From the NCBI GenBank assembly GCA_028564705.1, contig JAPXFQ010000071.1:124001-188000 (forward strand): DNA of 64,000 bases. Reading direction: 5' to 3'. The translations under genes and the position numbers were made by a program. Positions 34,655 to 46,424 of the stretch are shown here, piece after piece (position 1 is the first letter of the stretch; each line of letters begins with the position of its first letter). A model generated the notes under the pieces. The model was not told the origin of the DNA and searched no databases. It saw nothing but the letters and a program-made list of their open reading frames with translations. The stretch comes from Apricaphanius iberus. Taxonomy: Eukaryota > Chordata > Actinopteri > Cyprinodontiformes > Aphaniidae.

Positions 34655-35585
34655 TCTTCTCAAACCCCCCAGTGGATGGTAGCAGATGGCCACACGTACT
34701 GCGCCTGGTTCTGGTTCTGGTTGAGGTTTCTTCCCGTTTAAGGGGAGTTTTTCCTCTCCACTGTCGCTACACGCTCAGTATGAGGGATTGCTGCAAATTC
34801 TACAAGGAAAAGCAAGCGATTGTCCGCATTCTCCGAAATTAAGGTACAGGATTGTACTTTTAAGGGTCCAATCTCTTGTCACTGGGATTGGTACCCTCAA
34901 AAGTACCGTTTTGTACACTTAACTGTAGGTACATATTTGTACCCCTGAAGTCTGTACCTTTTATTAGATCTACTTTGACAGCTAATTATTATTGACTTGA
35001 CATTACTGACGCATTACCTTACCACAATGTAACCAATCGTCACTCATTTGTTTATTTTTTTTGACTAAATTAAAAAAGCAAAATGCATTATATAAATCTA
35101 GCTTTGCTAATGGATGTATTTTGGTAAAAAAAAAAAAAGATAATCACCAGAAATTTTACACTATCCAAGAAATTGTACAGAATGTTACTTTTTTTGTTCT
35201 GAGGAACATTTATGTACTGTTCAGACAATGAAAAATGTACAGATAGTTACCCTGAGGTCCAATATTTTTCCTTAACTGTGCCCCAAGGTACGAAAGAGAA
35301 TAACACAGTCTATGTACCTATTCTGTACACGCATTTCTGACGCTGCGCTGTCCCGGAGGAGTGACTGCTACAAGTAATTGACTCAATACGATCTGCTGGG
35401 AATACTAAAACAGAAAACATTAAACCAAGTTGAATGATAATCTGACCTTGACTTAATTTTTCGGTAACAAAGATTGAAATTGGATAGTAATTGTTAACTT
35501 GGAATCTGTCCGTATAATGGAAGTGCTTTGAGGCCTGTATTGTGAATTGGCAAAATTTAAATAAACTAAACTGAATTCAACCTAT
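34655..35585 (+). repeat. Teleost dispersed repeat, split by an insertion
   Basis: The left piece (to 34833) carries CCTGGTTCTGGTTCTGG, GGTTTCTTCCCGTTTA, GTTTTTCCTCTCCACTGTCG and GTATGAGGGATTGCTGCAAA. The right piece (from 35339) carries CCCGGAGGAGTGACTGCT, GTGAATTGGCAAAATT and AAATAAACTAAACTGAATT. These blocks normally run together in one abundant fish repeat that ends with AATAAA-like sequence. It is non-coding, and its LINE or SINE class is not certain. Confidence 0.6.
34834..35330. mobile_element. GTAC-rich inserted element
   Basis: About 497 bp interrupts the repeat at 34655-35585. The flanking 8-mers are near identical (GCATTCTC at 34826-34833, GCATTTCT at 35331-35338). The interior is rich in GGTAC/GTACC words on both arms (AAGGTACAGGATTGTAC, GGTACATATTTGTACCC, ATGTACCTATTCTGTAC). 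Possibly hAT-like from the 8-bp flank. Confidence 0.5.
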
Positions 35586-35797
35586 ATTTTCTTGTTTATT
35601 TTAAATAGGGATTCAGAGTTCAGCGTTTTTATCATAAAAAAATCGTCTTTTTCTGATCGTCAGTTGAAGCAAACATGAGAGCGGTTTAATGGAGTTCGCT
35701 AACGGCTAACTAGCATCTAATTCGTTCAAAGTTTCATTCTAAAAGACATTTTGTGGCATTAAAAAAGTAGTTTCTACATAATTCCTGTACTAGATAA

Positions 35798-37420
35798 TTG
35801 TTTAAATTTCATAATTTTCACACTACTGTAGGAAGAAGGACAGAGGCTAAAAGACTTTTGTCCGAAACAGTTGAGGGAGGTTCAGATCTAGAGGTGTTGG
35901 CAGAGGAAGCAGATGCTTGTCTAACTGGAGAAGGGAGACGAACCTCAGACGAGGAGGCCGGACTTTTAACGGATGAGCTGTTGGACGCAGACGAAGAGGA
36001 AAACAGTCTTCCTCTGTGGACGGTGACCAGAACGTAGGATGGATCAATAGAAACATTGATGGAGAGGATGCTGCTTTCATTGCCTCGTTGATTGATTGTG
36101 TTTTTCCCCAACTCAGATTCAAACCCCTGCTTCCCCGTCCTCCTGCCCATCAGGATGACCCAACCCCTGGACTCCTATTCAGTACTTTTCACAGTATATC
36201 GACGGCGAAGTATTCGAAGAACTGGCGGCTGTGTCGAATCAGAGAGAGCTGGGTCACAATGTTTTGGGCCAGCAGAACCAAAGTGTAGAGAAAATGACGA
36301 GAGACCGGTTCTTCAAGTTGAGAAATTCGCTGAAGGTCATCAATGATCTCGACGTGACGGAAGAAAGGAAGAAAAAATATGTTCTTTGGAAGGTGAGGCC
36401 GCTTCTGGACAGAGTAAGGCAAGGCTGCCTTAACCTCACGAACCCGGGAAAAGTTTGTATCCACGAGCAAAAACTGTTTGTTCCAGGTAAGCCGCACCCT
36501 ACAGGCCTGAAGGTATTTGTTCTCGTCTCTCCAACTGGTCTCATACTGGATTTCAAAGTCTATCAGGGGAAAGATACGTTTGCCAGTAAAGGGGTGGGAA
36601 TCGGGACAGCGGCCGTGTTGCGTTTGGTTGAAACTGTCCCGACGGGAAGTCGCCTGTACTTCAACCGCTGCTTCACGTCGATTAACCTCATCGACGCATT
36701 GAGGGCCGGGGGCTTCCCGGCCGCTGGGAGCATGTCGAAGAAGAACGTCCCAAAGTTGTGTCGGTTGTCCGACGACAAGCAGCTGAAGAGAGAAGGGAGG
36801 GGAGCATCGGTGACGGTAGTCAGAAGGCGTCCTGAGTTGGCGATCACTGAATGGTTCGGCAACAAGCCGGTGCTGATGGCGTCTACTGCTCACGGGAAAC
36901 ACCCTGAAGATGTCTGCAGCAGGTGGTCGAACAGAGACCGAGCCGAGGTCCACGGTAGGAGACCTGCAGTCGTCCGGGAATACGGCGACGCCATGGGGGG
37001 CGTCGACCTCTGTGACCGCATGCTGAGCCTCTATCGCATGGCGAGCAGAACCAAGAAGTGGACAATGCGCCTCGTCGCTCATAAACTCCTGGATCCAGTA
37101 CAAGCATGACAGCGCGGCACTTCAAACTGCAGCTGGCAAACGAGCTGCTGGACAACTCGGAATCTCACGAGGGAAGCGAAGGGGTGGAGGAAGAGGAGGA
37201 GGAGGCGGCACTCTTCAAAAAGAGGATTCAACATCCAGAGGCGGCGTCGAGGAGGTCCGGCGCCAGGCACATGCCAGTGATGGTGGACTGCCACCATGCA
37301 GAGAGGTGCCGCAACCAAGGCTGCAAGAGCAAAACTTACATGCGATGCATCAGCTGCAAGATGTTCCTCTGCATAACTAAGAAGTGAAACTGCTTCCTGG
37401 AGTACCACAACTAGGAGCCG
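35798..37420 (+). pseudogene. piggyBac-family transposase pseudogene
   Basis: An acidic N-terminal part (35812-36037, rich in D and E) resembles piggyBac N-termini. A proline segment, KPLLPRPPAHQDD, follows in another frame, with a break near 36158-36170. The core 36171-37108 reads YFSQYIDGEVFEELAAVSNQ, then RDRFFKLRNSLKVINDLD. The three acidic-site motifs appear as CIHEQ (His for Asp, codon 36462), LYFNRCFTS (Asn for Asp, codon 36663) and MGGVDLCD (Asp kept, codon 37005). Two frame changes near 37085-37110 precede the C-terminal part. A Cys-rich C-terminus (CHHAERC...CISCKMFLC) is cut by a stop at 37385-37387 before a remnant CFLEYH. It cannot transpose as it stands. TTAA-flanked ends were not identified. 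Domestication is possible, but the frameshifts argue for decay. Confidence 0.85.
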
Positions 37421-39449
37421 AACGAATGACGGAGAGGAAATGACATTTCTCTGTCTTGAAACAAAACATTTCAGCAAAAGATACACCTTTGGTTTTCTAT
37501 TTCTGATTTTAAAAGCACTAAGTTAGTTCTCTAGCTGTGGAAAACCGGAACGGTTCTTTAGAATAAGTGCACTTCTTGGTGGGATACAACAGTATTACAT
37601 TCTACATGAAATAAAAGTTCGTTGGAGTAAAATTTCTTTCAATAAACTACATTAGCTTAAAGAAAAAACTCAGAAATTCTCTGTCAATTGCTATAAAAAG
37701 TCAGAAATGTCCATGATTAAAAGTACACATTTTTGATATTAAAACACCTGCATGAATTCTGTGCATTCAACTAACTCATTTTATTTTTAAAGGCAACATA
37801 TTTTTTTAGTTAAATGTTCTAATAAGAATGACAATTATCATGTTTTAATAAAACAATATAAATACAAACATAAGATGCCAACTTTAAACTGAAAGTGCAT
37901 TAAGTTGTAGGGATTTATCCACATATCTGGCAGCCAGGCATTAACTATTATTATTAATTTTATTTAATTATGAACTATTCATAGCCTATTATTATTCTGT
38001 TTCACGTTTCATCACCATAAGCACTGAAGGTATAAACAGGTGTTGAAAATTACATCTTTATTCAATTAATAACAGTTGAAAGCCAAAGGATTACGTGTTT
38101 TGTTTCTTAAATGGCAGACCATTAAAAATCCACATAAAGCACAAGGATGGCAAATTTATACACATCTGCCCCAGACGAATATGTGCAACGATAAAATGCG
38201 TTACCTTTGCAACCGTTGCTGTTTTTGCCCGTTCTGTGCAGAGAAACTTCAACTTAATTTACAGATCAGAGTCCTGGAATAGAACGGGTTCCTGCAGCTA
38301 ATCTGCTTTTTCAGGTGGACCAATCAAATCTCTGTCTGGGAGCGCTGGATGCTGAGATAGTGAGAATAATCTGCATTTCGCACAAAGTTGGAGAGATTTT
38401 CAGACTGTCTCTGCGCAATGGAAAGTGGGAGTTAACCAAAAATAGGTTATTAGATTAGATTAGATATTATTTTTCACCCATCCACCGTAAAATAAAAAAA
38501 ACTTGATGCATTTTTCCATCTTTAAACGGTACCTGCAACATTGCAGAACGTTTTTGGAACAGAAGAGAGTCTGTGAAAATATTGAAAGTAGCATCCACGC
38601 AGAAAGAAAATCATGACGGTGTGCGCGTTAGTAGAGAGGAGTATTTACTGTTGAAATTTGTTTATCTACTCTTCACATTTAATAAATATATTTTCTGTTT
38701 CCCAGTGAATTAGACAGGAGGAAAGCTCTCTATATTACCTTTATAATATGTTAAGATCCACAAATATGATCAAAAATTGCCTTCAGTTTCGCAAAAATGA
38801 CCGAATCGCTCGCAGCTCGCACAAAAAGTAGTTCAGACGTCGAAACGATGACTTCACTGCGCTCTGAGGCTGCTATGAACAACGCTTCAGGTTTGGTAAG
38901 AACAAACTCGTCATAAAAAGTGTCCTGTCCTGCATTCTGACCCTCGCCAGTCCCTGCCTGCAATTTTCACAACCATCATTACCTTTTAACTGCTTGTTAC
39001 GATAATTTGTCTGCGCAGTTTCACCTGGGTTCCTGGCTCTCCTCGCGAGGTTGTTTTTTAAAGTAGTGGCTGATTTTCCCAGGTCATATCTGTGACGCTA
39101 AAATCCATTAACGTTACTCTGAGACGGAGGATGTTTTAAAAAAAAAAAAAACACGACATGCTTGGGTGCTAAAAACAAAGCATTTACCTGGTTGAAGAGC
39201 CGGGGGGAAATGAGGACACCGATAGCACCAACTAGCGGGAAAACTCCATCTTTAAACTCTATGGAAAACAATTTTATCTTCTTTTTCTTCGCTTCCCCCG
39301 GCACACCCTTGCTGATACAGCGCCCCTATAGTGGCGCAACGCTGCAACTGCAGTTTAAATAGCGGCTGGGGCGGCCGCTACACAAATTTGAACGCAGGAA
39401 AAACTGATATTTTGATATTTCTATATTTATTTTTGATGAAAAGATCTCT

Positions 39450-39590
39450 GGTTGTTGCTGAACCAATCACAGACATACGCTCTCCGTCTGCCCATGCGTA
39501 GGTGACTGAGAGCCCTTGCGTCGACGGAAAATGGCCCTCCCTCAATCCGTCTCCCTCCGAACAGAGAAGTATAAACTAGGCGTTTACCAG
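39450..39590 (+). repeat. Dispersed repeat, shared with 9030-9170
   Basis: Same blocks in the same order as the copy in intron 1 of gene A: ACCAATCACAGACATACGCT, CTTGCGTCGACGGAAAATGG, CCGTCTCC, TATAAACTAGGCG. Confidence 0.55.
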
Positions 39591-40264
39591 GAACAGGAGA
39601 GACTGTTAGGAAGAAGCTCCAACATGGCTGCATCGAGTAGATCTCATTTATTTACACATGCATATAGTGAGTGCTCGCTTATTTTTATGTTAGCTAATTT
39701 TTTATCTACTAGCTAATTTAGTGTAATGTTAGAAAATGTTTTATCTTCTGAGTGTTTTTAGGGTTGATATCTGCGGTTGTAAAACACTCAGATGGAAAAT
39801 GCATAATGAGGACTTGGATTTTCTGTCGGAAATGACTGATTCTCAACAAACTTCTGAGTTTTTCCTTCTGATAAATTCAGGATTTTTCTTCTGGAAAATT
39901 AACTTTTCACTGTTAGATAATCTTAGTTTAAATATTGAAAATGTGTTCCTTTAATGGTGAAAATTTCTCAGTTTTCTCTGCAAGATTGAACTTTTTGACA
40001 TCTGCGAATTATAGTTTTTTTTCTGTTAAATATTTTAAAGTAATAAAATTTTAAAAAGATTTTTAAGTGGAAATTCACACTAAAATAATGATATTTTGTC
40101 TACAACAGCACATACTCCGTCGTAGGTGGGTGGGAATCTCAAAGATGCACATATTTCTTTTTTTATGTGCTAAAAGCTTCCTCATGGTGACTTTCTCCGT
40201 CATACAGCTTTTTTGCATTTAAAGTAATTAATTTCATTTGAAGCACCTTAAACGTCCTCGTTGT

Positions 40265-40330
40265 TGAAAGTGTTCATTTAACTTTGACTTAATTTCCCTC
40301 TGGGATCAATAAAGTATTTTTGAATTGAAT
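40265..40330 (+). mobile_element. LINE 3' tail
   Basis: AATTTCCCTCTGGGATCAAT followed by AAAGTATTTTTGAATTG is the tail of an abundant fish LINE family, here with only the end remaining. It is the same family as the insert in pseudogene C. Confidence 0.55.
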
Positions 40331-41528
40331 TCTTTACAATAAAGTTGCCTTGTGTTGAATAATCAGGTTTGTATAATTGTTTTTTGGGTTCTCCTTCCAG
40401 AAGATGATCTAACAATAAGCCATGACTATCACTGATGTGATTAGCTTTATTATAATTAATAATAATAAATACATTTAATAAAATAAAAACACATTTAAAT
40501 TAAGGAGTGCCTTTCTAAAACCCAAGGTCACTTTAAAGAGAGGTAAAAAGGTGAAAAATAATATAGACTATCAACATTTAATTGATAAAAAGATCGTTTC
40601 ATTTTTTACTTTAAATGTGTTTCAGAACAAGCAAATTGAGTAATACTAGCAATTTACACAGATTCATTTCTACAAAAATATAAACAAAACTGTAAAGAAA
40701 GATTAACTTCCATTTCTTTCGTCAGATGTAGGAGCTAAAATATCACCCAGAAGGATTCCTGACCAAATAAAGGGGTTCTAGTATCTACAAAATATTTAAA
40801 GCCATGATGCATTCATGTACACCTTGTAAAGTAGATCATCTGTGTTAGAACATTTACTTTTTAACTCCGCACTGTATCACCATCGTGAAATGCTTCGAAA
40901 GTATTAAATAACTCCATAAACACATGTAATCACATTCTCATGAAGCACTCAAACAGATTTGATCATTTCTAAGAGTTTTTAGTAATAAATTGTGATTAAT
41001 TTCATAATTTCAATGCATTCTACTTCCAACCCTCCTTTCTACAAAATACACATAGAGATTTTTTTTACAGTTCAAGCTGATGTCGTTGAGAACATCCAAA
41101 CTCATCTCAGGTCAGAGTTCAAACCCAAAGCTTTGTTGGTGCAGGCAACAGCGCTACAAACTGTGTAAGCTCCCTTCCCACAGTTAATTTCTTAAATTTT
41201 ATGTGACTTTCATATTTGGCATGTATTTAAAGGTTTTTAGATATGCATTAGTGCTTCAAATGAATAATTTAACACATGCCATGTTTTTTAGGCGAAAATA
41301 TACCCCCTTACTAATGTTTTATGTATTGTATGTATAATCATTTTATTTAAATGGTGAAAAAAACTAATAATTTACTGAAGTTTTAGTCCAATTTTGTCTT
41401 TTCAACACAAAACAGCAATAATAATAAATGATTCTGCTTAGAAAGTGGATATGAACGTTTTATTTCAATATACGTTACATTTTTATGAATACATGGAGGG
41501 TATGAAATGTTAAGAGCATTGGAAAGCA

Positions 41529-42060
41529 CCAGTAGCGATGAGGACTAAACAGCAGGACAGAGACGGCTGGTTGGTTGTCGGAAAACACACACAACCTCAC
41601 CGAGAAATCGCGATAATATCCCTCTATGCTGGGTTGCTAAGCGCAGCGCTGATGAAAAAGGGATGAATTCTAATATTTTAAAGTCGATCTAAAATCATAA
41701 TTTATTCCAAGTTCCGATAGAAGTTGCCGTTTGTCTGCAAAGCTTCCGTTTTAACAACAGTAACAGCCTCAGGGAGACCAGTTAGCCTGAGAGCTAACCG
41801 AGAAGCTAACTCCTCCAGTACAACAAAAACCGGTTTCCTTCAAGCAAAAAGAACGAAAATGACTTAAAACCCGAGAATATGTGACATTTTTTGGATCTTG
41901 GCTGTTTACTGGGTTTATCGGCGGAGGAAAAAACTTCTTTGATTGGTAAGGGAACCTTGTCTTTTAAATTATCTCAATAAATGCTAGCTAGCTTAGTCGC
42001 TAAATTGCAGGCAGAGCTGCAGCGACATGTCAGCGCTTCCGCCATATTGGGAGGGGCAAC
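41529..42060 (+). promoter_or_regulatory. Control module P5 of gene D
   Basis: A decayed CTCF-like core, CCAGTAGCGATG, lies at 41529-41540. The paired box GTTAGCCTGAGAGCTAACCG plus AGAAGCTAAC (41781-41810) follows. A candidate exon-1 donor TTG|GTAAGG has its GT at 41946-41947. GTCAGCGC and the YY1-type box TTCCGCCATATTGGGAGGGG (42037-42056) come last. The gene D acceptor is 2.9 kb downstream. Spacing matches the other modules (227 bp between paired box and YY1 box). Confidence 0.65.
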
Positions 42061-43107
42061 AGACGCCAACGGAGCGTTCAAACGACCGTAGAAGCTGCTG
42101 TTTTATAGAACTATTTAGAGTTTTTGGTTTACTTTTTTTTAGCAAACGGTCTTATAAGTTAGGCAGATTGTTATTTCACATATGATGACATCGCAAAAAA
42201 ATCCAAATACCTTTAGAAGCCACATGAAATTTATATATATAATAGATTTTGATAGCTATGGTTGTGGAACTGTATTTGAAAGTATTTGATTGTTGAAAAA
42301 AATGTGTGGTGGTGAAGGTCGTGTGAATTTGATCAGTAACATTTATTGAATTAATAAATAATTACTAAACATAGAACTAATACCAGCCAAGTAGACTATA
42401 TTATCTTTAAATCAGTAGGGACCACAGATGCCACAAAACCAATTTTTTTACCCAATTTCTTACATACCCAATTTCTTACATATTTTTAACAAACCTAGCT
42501 CTGATTTGGGGATTTAGCCCTATTATTTCAGCAGAAGCTTGGTCTGATTTATCTACATTTTAGCACTAAAGTTTTTTTTGTCACATATTTCTTTCTTGCA
42601 TTAAACGAGCCTTCATTTTCTCTATGACATTTCAACTCCTCTTTTTTGAGCGAAGCTGTCTCAACGGCTGAACATTTTTTGGGGGTCATTCTATGATTCT
42701 CTGCTGACTTTTCCATATATCCAGTGCACACCAGTTTTGTTTTACTGCCAGCAGCAGGTATTCCTTCCTACCTTTCCATTCCAGGTCATTTCCAAAACTT
42801 GAGTAAAAGTTTGCCCAATCTAATCCCAGACAGTGTCATTCCAAATGTGCTCGATTAGCAAAGAAAAACAACAAAAAAACACAAATTACTGGCAAAACAG
42901 CGCCATCACACAGTTGTGGTCACTGAAGGAATTACGTTAAAGTTATTGTAAGAAGATATTGTTCAGAAATTTTTATTTGAGAAATTGAACACAAAAGTAA
43001 GTAGTAAATCACACAATTTTCATTAAAGTGCAAAACCAAGACACGGTATTATCCAGGTAGTTGTAGTAAGACAATTTACAACTGATTGGGCATCATCTGG
43101 TCACATG

Positions 43108-43165
43108 ACCTGGAAGCTGTTGAAGGAAAACCTGAAATATTACAGTAAAAAAATAATCTAAAAAT
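43108..43165 (-). repeat. Dispersed repeat, inverted copy at 53262-53313
   Basis: GGTCACATGACCTGGAAGCT, GTTGAAGGAAAACCTG and AAATATTACAGTAAAA occur in reverse orientation at 53262-53313. The match extends loosely on both sides. The element class is unknown. Confidence 0.6.
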
Positions 43166-43649
43166 ATTCTATTAATTAAAATGTGAAATAAATTGCTGTC
43201 TGTTTCTTTAGACGTAGTAAGACAATTCAAGACTTTTTAGAAAAGCATAATCATTTTCTGAGATTTTGTTATACTGTTTTTTTTTTTTTGTCTTGCCCAA
43301 CAACTCGTTTAACGAAAAAGACTAAAACTGAAACTAATAAAAACTAAACTGAAACTAAGCATTTTCAATAAACTAAACCCAAACTAAACTACCTAACAAA
43401 TGCTAAAAACTAACTAAAACTAAATAGAATTTGAAGTCAAAATAAATCAAAAGTAAAACTAATGAACATTTTAAAACTGTTATAACCCTGCAGGGATCTG
43501 CTTCTAACTAGATTTACTTTTTCTTTTTTTTTTTATATAAACATGAGATTAATCTAAAATCTTGCTGGTTAATCCTTCAGGATTTATAGATTTAATATAC
43601 TTTTAAATTATTTTATTAAAACAATGTTTATGGACCATTTTTTACAACC

Positions 43650-43696
43650 TCAATGTTTCCCACACATAGACTTATGTGTGGCGGTCTGACCGCCAC
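43650..43696. repeat. Two adjacent perfect hairpins
   Basis: CCACACATA-GACT-TATGTGTGG at about 43659-43680 is followed at once by GTGGCGGTC-T-GACCGCCAC at about 43678-43696. A run of C (about 43718-43728) lies just after. This may be a transposon terminus. Confidence 0.6.
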
Positions 43697-43861
43697 GGAT
43701 TCAACACCGACCAAACCCCCCCCCCCTCACATATTGCGTTTCGTTTTTCTGTTTTGCGCTATTTAAAACATGCAGCATTTTCATTCAGCTGCATTTCCCT
43801 GCTCTCTCTTCATCTCTCCGTCACTCACGCGTCTCTTTCTCTCTCACACACATACTGTACT

Positions 43862-44345
43862 AGGGATGCAACGGGACAGGGTAAAGTACCGGACCGTTCG
43901 GTGCGCTCTGTACGGGCAAAACCGTCCTCCTGTACCGCGGTACTGCCATTTTACTTTGTACTAGTAATTAATTAGTGTCGGCCCGGCGTTACTAAACTGC
44001 GCCGCGCTCCCAGACACAGGTGCAACAACCAGCTCGCTGTTTGCTCCAGCAGCTGGTTGGCACACGTCCTCCTCTCCACAATGCGTGCACCGGAGCGCTT
44101 TTTTTTTTTTTTTCTGAAATGAGCCCCGGCGTGAGGCGATGCTCAAATTTCTCTCCGACTTGAGCGCTTTCTGCACGGGTGGGCTTTCAGGCGCGCCGGG
44201 TTGCGCTGTGTTCATCTCGTCTTTGCGGTGCGCCGGAGCGCAAAGCGAAGAGGAGATGCGCTGCGCTACATTCATTGAGCAGCGGGCACACGAAGAATAT
44301 TTATCCGCCACTCGTGTCGGTGTGGTCAGATGCGCTCTCGTTTAA
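43862..44345. mobile_element. hAT-like terminus and GC-richer insert
   Basis: TAGGGATGCAACGGGACAGG at 43862 is a typical hAT-like terminus of fish. A tract of higher CpG content (43980-44345) follows, with T-run 44099-44114. No matching right end or target duplication was found, and the open frames in it have no family resemblance. Confidence 0.4.
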
Positions 44346-44972
44346 AGAACCGGTAAAATACAGAAAAAATTCTGTTATTCCGGCCCTGTGTGTGAACCAT
44401 GATCGCAGAGAGACGTACAGCTCGTTTACGTTGTATTCTCACAGCTTTGACCCGGCCAAACCTGTAACTGTTAACTTAAGCTGATAAGTTAACTGTGACA
44501 TTCTGCTTCTGTGTAGTTTTTGCAGTACATTTTTGAAAATAGCCTTTAAAATATTATGTAATAATAATTACGTAAAGCACATTAATTGCTAAATATTGGC
44601 GATATAGTAAAATATGACTTTAAAAATTAGTTTTTAAAATACATAGGCGCGGGTCCTCTTTTCAGGGGAAAGCCTTATTAGACGCCATCTTTTCTTCAAC
44701 AAGACAGGACATCGCATGTTTTGTAAATAATTTGTTATTCTGAGGCTATATTGCCAAAATAACAGGACTTAGTGAATGTTTTTATGATTGACTTAGAAAG
44801 CTAGTTTATACATTTTGGTAAAAAATTCTTAACTTTATTCATCTCAAAAATGCATTTTTTTAAACGTAACATTAAAATGGATCTTTTTCTCCTTCGGGTC
44901 TTCTGTGCTCGACAGTTTCTCGCCACCAAGAGGACCTCCAGTCTGGACCCTGAAGAAAGCAAATGCCACGCA

Positions 44973-46424
44973 ATGAAGGAGGAACAGACGGACCGAGAAC
45001 CCCAGCCGACGGTGCCGGTGAGAGAGGAGCCAGAATCTCAGTGGGTCAAAGAAGAACAGGGAGAGTTCTGCCTCTCGCAGGACGAAGAGACGCTTCTAAT
45101 CAAGCAGGAGATAGAAACCGTTGTGGTGACTTCTGCGCACGAGGAAGAAGTGGACGATGAACCAGAACTGCAGGAGGTGAGGGAGACGGCACAACCTGGG
45201 CGGGTTAAAGAGGAACCAGAACCGATAGAGATCCAAGAGGAGCTGGAAGCTGTGCAGATTAAGGAGGAAGACGGTGAACCAGAACCTGAAGCTGGATCTG
45301 TCAGAGGGAAAGATCTGAAGCCGGGGAAGAGACGTCGTAAAACGAAGCTGCCCACCTGTGAAACGTGTGGGCAGCGTTTCGCTCAGCTCAGGTACCTGAC
45401 TGCTCACCTGAGGACCCACCAGGACGGGAAGCCCTTCCAGTGTGAGACCTGCGGGAAGGGCTTCAGCAAGCAGAGCAACCTGACCGTCCACACGAGGATC
45501 CACACCGGGGAGAAGCCGTATCCGTGTGAGCTGTGCGACAAATCCTTCAGAACCACCAGTCAGTGGGCCAGCCACACCAAGATACACATCGCCGGGAACC
45601 CGTTCCGCTGCGCCACCTGCGGGAAAACCTTCACCAAGCAGAACAACCTGACCAAACACGAGCGGGTCCACACGGGGGAGAAGCCCTACCCATGTGAGCT
45701 GTGCGATAAGTCCTTCAGAACCACCAGCCAGTGGGCCAGCCACACCAGAACCCACACGGGGGAGAAGCCCTGCTCCTGCCCCACCTGCGGCAAAGGCTTC
45801 TCCAGGCGATACGACCTGAACGTCCACCTGAGGACCCACACGGGCGAAAAGCCGTTCTCCTGCCACATCTGCGGCGAGCGCTTCATCCGGAAGATCACCT
45901 TCAACTTCCACGTGAGGGCCCACACCGAAGGGAAGCCGTACACCTGCGACGTCTGCGACTCGTCCTTCAACTACAGCTACGACCTGGCGCGCCACATGAG
46001 GATCCACACGGGCGAGAAGCCGTTCTCCTGCCCGACCTGCGGGAAGAGCTTCAGGGAGAGGGGCAGCCTGAACGGACACGTCCGTGTGCACACGGGCGAG
46101 AAGCCTCACCTCTGCGTGGACTGCGGGAAGAGTTTTGCCCGGAAGCACAACCTGACGATTCACATGAGGACCCACACGGGCGAGAAGCCGTACTCCTGCG
46201 ATATCTGCGGGAGGTCTTTCACTGACAACACGATACTGCACAACCACGTGAGAACCCACTCAGGGGAAAAGTCTTTTTCTTGCCCTTATTGTGGGAAATG
46301 TTTCACCAAGAAATACACACTGACCGTCCACGTGAGAACTCACACGGGCGAAAAACCGTTTTCGTGCGAGTCGTGTGGCGAAGGCTTCATTTCTAGAGGC
46401 AAACTGACCAAACACGTGTGTTGA
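44973..46424 (+). CDS. C2H2 zinc-finger protein D (484 aa from this start)
   Basis: Predicted DNA-binding regulator. The frame is open from 44850, but a good acceptor (TCTTCTGTGCTCGACAG) ends at 44915. I therefore take the first ATG within that exon, 44973 (MKEEQTDREPQ), which aligns with the start of genes E and F. The N-terminal 130 or so residues are acidic with four SUMO-like motifs (VKEE, IKQE, VKEE, IKEE). Twelve complete C2H2 fingers follow, then a terminal half finger ending HVC exactly at the stop. Fingers 2-3 and 4-5 are a duplicated pair (CELCDKSFRTTSQWASHT occurs twice). Fingers 7-8 are nearly identical in DNA to fingers 10-11 of gene E. Coding GC is well above that of the surroundings. 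Module P5 is the likely promoter. Confidence 0.9.
   Translation: MKEEQTDREPQPTVPVREEPESQWVKEEQGEFCLSQDEETLLIKQEIETVVVTSAHEEEVDDEPELQEVRETAQPGRVKEEPEPIEIQEELEAVQIKEEDGEPEPEAGSVRGKDLKPGKRRRKTKLPTCETCGQRFAQLRYLTAHLRTHQDGKPFQCETCGKGFSKQSNLTVHTRIHTGEKPYPCELCDKSFRTTSQWASHTKIHIAGNPFRCATCGKTFTKQNNLTKHERVHTGEKPYPCELCDKSFRTTSQWASHTRTHTGEKPCSCPTCGKGFSRRYDLNVHLRTHTGEKPFSCHICGERFIRKITFNFHVRAHTEGKPYTCDVCDSSFNYSYDLARHMRIHTGEKPFSCPTCGKSFRERGSLNGHVRVHTGEKPHLCVDCGKSFARKHNLTIHMRTHTGEKPYSCDICGRSFTDNTILHNHVRTHSGEKSFSCPYCGKCFTKKYTLTVHVRTHTGEKPFSCESCGEGFISRGKLTKHVC

Larger units (their letters stand above)
37421..41528. other. Long AT-rich interval with a few repeats
   Basis: About 4.1 kb with no recognised gene. 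It contains the repeat at 39450-39590 and a LINE tail at 40265-40330. The region 39130-39365 is less AT-rich and may be another element (CGCCCCTATAGTGGCG near its end), but its limits are unclear. Confidence 0.4.
42061..44915. other. Presumed intron 1 of gene D
   Basis: It runs from module P5 to the acceptor ending CTCGACAG at 44915. It contains a repeat shared with 53262-53313, a double hairpin (43650-43696) and a GC-richer, hAT-like segment from 43862. The remainder is AT-rich and unassigned. Confidence 0.5.

Noticed and set aside
36189..37103. 304-codon minus-strand open frame opposite the piggyBac core
   Set aside because: The plus-strand frame matches the piggyBac family, and the reverse frame has no resemblance to any family.
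44850..44972. N-terminal extension of gene D from the first ATG at 44850
   Set aside because: A good splice acceptor ends at 44915 and the start at 44973 aligns with genes E and F. The extension lies mostly in presumed intron.
45096..46259. 387-codon minus-strand open frame opposite gene D
   Set aside because: It is the antisense shadow of the zinc-finger repeats. The periodic RLLARV pattern is the complement of the TGEKP linker region.
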